Source: Pedobacter sp. PACM 27299 (GTDB lineage: Bacteria; Bacteroidota; Bacteroidia; Sphingobacteriales; Sphingobacteriaceae). Taken from it: a stretch of 64,000 nt of DNA. Numbering within the stretch: position 1 is the stretch's first letter; the number at the start of each line of letters is the position of its first letter. The position numbers and the translations under genes were made by a program. Shown here piece by piece: positions 62,133 through 64,000 of this stretch. The stretch lies in NCBI RefSeq assembly GCF_001412655.1, contig NZ_CP012996.1, forward strand, positions 3,906,001-3,970,000, in the 5' to 3' direction. Under the pieces are notes generated by a model. That model searched no databases. It had not been told where the DNA came from and saw nothing but the letters and a program-made list of their open reading frames with translations.

Positions 62133-62519
62133 ACACCTAGTATAAGTTATTGAAAGACAGAATATTAGATGGAAATAACGACAATCCAAGAACTGAATTT
62201 ATCATCCGTTGTAATTTACCCGGTAATGTTGACAACTAGTGTAAATATACTGTAATCAAATCAGTTATCTATATAAAATTCCGAAATATTTCTAATCAGT
62301 TGTCATCATCAAAAAAAACCTCACAAACTGCTCCATAAAAGACAATTTTACAAAAAAAACATAAAATGCTGACTATATGACTTTTAAGCACATTAATATA
62401 AAGTATCATTTTTCGAGTAAAATTCCGTTTATACATAAAAAACGCTAACTTCTGGTTTAACTACGTTTTATGAGTGAATTAGATTTTGACCTGGAACAGT
62501 AATATTAGGGATATTATTT
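62133..62519. other. AT-rich segment without genes
   Basis: About 390 bases of strongly AT-rich sequence lie between two gene remnants. Only a tiny open frame (62471-62503) is present, with no recognisable features. I see nothing further in it. Confidence 0.45.
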
Positions 62520-62657
62520 TGGTGTGGTTTATCCAAGCAGACCATCAAACTTATTGAAGAGATAGAGGAATTAGATCCAGCAGTCAGGGAAAAACTTTTG
62601 TTCCTGGCTAATGCCATTATCAGGGCTGCCAAAACAGGTAAGGCATATTCGCATTAA
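62520..62657 (+). pseudogene. C-terminal tail of an XRE-type regulator (remnant)
   Basis: The frame reads Lys-Leu-Ile-Glu-Glu-Ile-Glu-Glu-Leu-Asp-Pro-Ala-Val-Arg-Glu-Lys-Leu-Leu-Phe, then Ala-Ala-Lys-Thr-Gly-Lys-Ala-Tyr and a stop at 62655-62657. This matches the tail of short Bacteroidota helix-turn-helix regulators whose C-termini end in a Lys-Thr-x-Lys-Ala-Tyr motif. The DNA-binding N-terminus is gone. Confidence 0.45.
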
Positions 62658-62786
62658 AAAAACAAAGCCCTTAAGTAAGGACATTGTCGTTGATCTAATT
62701 TTGATCAACCAATAATCATTTTTCTAATAATTTATATTGGTGCGATGACTTTAGAATATAAAGTCTAACCCGCTGATCTGCAGAAA

Positions 62787-63194
62787 TCAATAACCTCTTA
62801 TCTTTTGCCTCAGCCATAAAACAGAAATAAAGAGCAATATCGAACCAATAAAATAAAGAATAATAATCCAACCTCTGCTGATTTTTTGCTTCTTTGTTTC
62901 TTTTGAATACTCCTCAAAGATCAAATCATGAAGACCAGATCGCTTTAGACGATGATAGAATAATGCAAATAATGGCACAATAAACACTAAAGGCAAAAAC
63001 CACCTTACCCCATTTCCTACCGGATGATTTAATCTAATATTTAGCCCTACAGAAAAAATTAATGTAATCAAAGCTAAAAGATTAAAATATACAAAAACAA
63101 ACATAATAGCGAATGTCCTGAAGAGCGGGATTGAACTACCGTCAGAAAAATAACTAAATATTCTAAAGTAATAATATTTTAAAAAACGTATCAT
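62787..63194 (-). CDS. Hypothetical membrane protein (possible immunity protein)
   Basis: This 135-residue protein has three predicted helices (near residues 25-50, 62-80 and 108-128) and a basic loop. I do not recognise the family. It lies 27 bases downstream of, and in the same direction as, a small protein that resembles the C-terminal tip of RHS-type polymorphic toxins. Membrane proteins in this position are often immunity factors (inference). Confidence 0.5.
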   Translation of the reverse strand: MIRFLKYYYFRIFSYFSDGSSIPLFRTFAIMFVFVYFNLLALITLIFSVGLNIRLNHPVGNGVRWFLPLVFIVPLFALFYHRLKRSGLHDLIFEEYSKETKKQKISRGWIIILYFIGSILLFISVLWLRQKIRGY

Positions 63195-63221
63195 GATCTC
63201 ATTTTGTTGTAAAGTAATAAT

Positions 63222-63506
63222 CTACTTCTTAACCCTATCATAGACAAGATCTATAGGATTATAGCCCGTCATATCTGCTACTCCATAGGCTAAACCTAAA
63301 CCAATTGTCCAAGGGTTACTTTTTAATGCGAGCTGCCCCACCGAAACTCCAAGTTTGCTCCAATCCGCTACGGTAGCATTTGACATACCTTTATTATAAA
63401 TCTCATTTGCATCGTTTAAGGCGGATACAACCCCTAAAACCGTACCAGCTCCCTCCAGAACCTTAGTTACATTACTTAGTCCACGAGCTTCGCTAGACAT
63501 AGTCAT
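63222..63506 (-). CDS. Orphan RHS-type toxin tip-like protein
   Basis: This is a 94-residue protein with Gly-Ala-Gly-Thr-Val-Leu-Gly-Val-Val-Ser-Ala-Leu-Asn-Asp-Ala, Ala-Asp-Trp-Ser-Lys-Leu-Gly-Val-Ser and Asn-Pro-Trp-Thr-Ile-Gly-Leu-Gly-Leu-Ala-Tyr-Gly, ending in Gly-Tyr-Asn-Pro-Ile-Asp. These Gly-rich helices resemble C-terminal regions of Bacteroidota RHS or colicin-like polymorphic toxins. No RHS core is present upstream, so it is an orphan tip or a broken gene. Its function is unproven. Confidence 0.45.
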   Translation of the reverse strand: MTMSSEARGLSNVTKVLEGAGTVLGVVSALNDANEIYNKGMSNATVADWSKLGVSVGQLALKSNPWTIGLGLAYGVADMTGYNPIDLVYDRVKK

Positions 63507-63644
63507 AGTTATTCCCTATCTGACATATGGAGATAATTAAAGAGAATAAGATGTCTTCAATTAAAATCTCAAAATGATGTGCACGACATATTTTCACTCA
63601 ACAGATAGATAAGTTGCTGTCTACTGATTTTTTTGCAAGTATTG

Positions 63645-63674
63645 TTGCATGAATTTTAGTCAAAAATCATGCAA
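63645..63674. promoter_or_regulatory. Inverted repeat upstream of the AbiEi-like gene
   Basis: TTGCATGA (63645-63652) and TCATGCAA (63667-63674) are perfect inverted 8-mers with 14 bases between them. They lie about 50 bases before the gene start and close to its -7 box, as expected for an autoregulatory operator of an AbiEi-type antitoxin. Confidence 0.5.
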
Positions 63675-63692
63675 AATTTAGCTATAAATTCG

Positions 63693-63700
63693 TAACTTTG
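63693..63700 (+). promoter_or_regulatory. Bacteroidota -7 box (TAnnTTTG) for the AbiEi-like gene
   Basis: TAACTTTG matches the consensus and lies 19 bases before the ATG at 63720. The -33 element is not clear; the inverted repeat occupies its position. Confidence 0.45.
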
Positions 63701-63719
63701 TGTTTGAAAGGAAAATATT

Positions 63720-64000
63720 ATGTCAAAATTAGATGAGTTAAAAAGTCATTTGAGGAAAGGAAATATCTATAAGAGGGATGAACTACAAAAGTGGTCAAGC
63801 TCTATTGATAGACATCTTTCTGAGCTTACTGGCGATGGTGTTTTAAAAAAGGTTGGCCCTGGGCTATATCACTTTCCGAAGAAAAACGCTTTCGGTTTTG
63901 AACCGCCTGCGGATCAGTTGCTGATCAAGAAATTTTTGGACAACGACAATTTTCTGATTACCTCCTTCAATTCCTATAACGCATTGGGAGTTGGAACTAC
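63720..64000 (+). CDS. AbiEi-type antitoxin/transcriptional regulator (runs off the window)
   Basis: About 93 residues are visible. A winged-helix N-terminus is followed by Lys-Val-Gly-Pro-Gly-Leu-Tyr-His-Phe-Pro-Lys and Ala-Phe-Gly-Phe-Glu-Pro-Pro-Ala, typical of the AbiEi antitoxin/DUF6088 family. AbiEi represses its own operon and counteracts the AbiEii nucleotidyltransferase toxin, whose gene would be expected just past the right edge. The rest of the gene is outside the window. Confidence 0.7.
   Translation, partial: MSKLDELKSHLRKGNIYKRDELQKWSSSIDRHLSELTGDGVLKKVGPGLYHFPKKNAFGFEPPADQLLIKKFLDNDNFLITSFNSYNALGVGT

Overview
The window looks like chromosome from a Bacteroidota species of the family Sphingobacteriaceae, most likely Pedobacter or a close relative. 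The evidence is two SusC/SusD pairs, a FecR/ECF-sigma pair, an STN-domain SusC with the extended N-terminus typical of Pedobacter, many secreted lipoproteins, a few TAnnTTTG promoter boxes, and general similarity of the proteins. I saw no rRNA, tRNA, CRISPR array or intact insertion sequence.

Layout. 1-7.3 kb: the end of an aldo/keto reductase gene, an AraC regulator, then a sugar-use cluster (sugar porter, DUF5107-TPR protein, and a decayed GH2 remnant) opposite a cupin-AraC regulator whose upstream region holds a perfect 20-bp palindrome. 7.4-12 kb: a DoxX-like protein and a siderophore-uptake set (small Cys-containing membrane protein, TonB-dependent receptor, PepSY protein). 12-17.4 kb: a decayed MFS exporter gene, a Crp-like regulator followed by two tandem perfect palindromes, a secreted 5-hydroxyisourate hydrolase, oleate hydratase, a decayed SDR gene and a PPOX-family protein. 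17.6-24.8 kb: a TPR histidine kinase, a secreted lyase-like lipoprotein, and a compact five-gene operon (two YHS proteins, DoxX, DinB, and an NRDE/ATP-grasp fusion) divergent from an ECF sigma/zinc-finger anti-sigma pair.

24.8-33.8 kb: a molybdenum-cofactor island. It holds moaA, moeA, a TSUP transporter, a small SUOX-fold protein, moaD, moeB-rhodanese, moaE and moaC-mog, followed by a b-type cytochrome and a Tat-exported sulfite-oxidase-family enzyme, and convergent lipoprotein MsrA and MsrB. No mobA is present, which fits an enzyme using the non-nucleotide cofactor. moaC is interrupted by a one-base frame change exactly at a canonical A AAA AAG slippery heptamer. 34-35.4 kb: a fasciclin protein and an ECF sigma factor.

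35.6-57.7 kb: a large polysaccharide utilization locus on the minus strand: ECF sigma, FecR, SusC, SusD, SusC, SusD, DUF1735/CBM surface protein, GH9, GH18, a GH55-like beta-helix protein and ThuA. A GH30 enzyme and a second, divergent ThuA gene lie upstream. The enzyme mix suggests a mixed beta-glucan/amino-sugar target such as fungal cell wall (inference).

57.7-64 kb: a FAD/NAD(P)-binding protein and a dicarboxylate symporter, surrounded by gene remains (alpha/beta hydrolase tail, aldo/keto reductase, HipA C-terminus, XRE-regulator tail), an orphan RHS-type toxin tip with a membrane protein, and the start of an AbiEi-type antitoxin gene running off the end. This edge looks like a decaying toxin-antitoxin and defence region.
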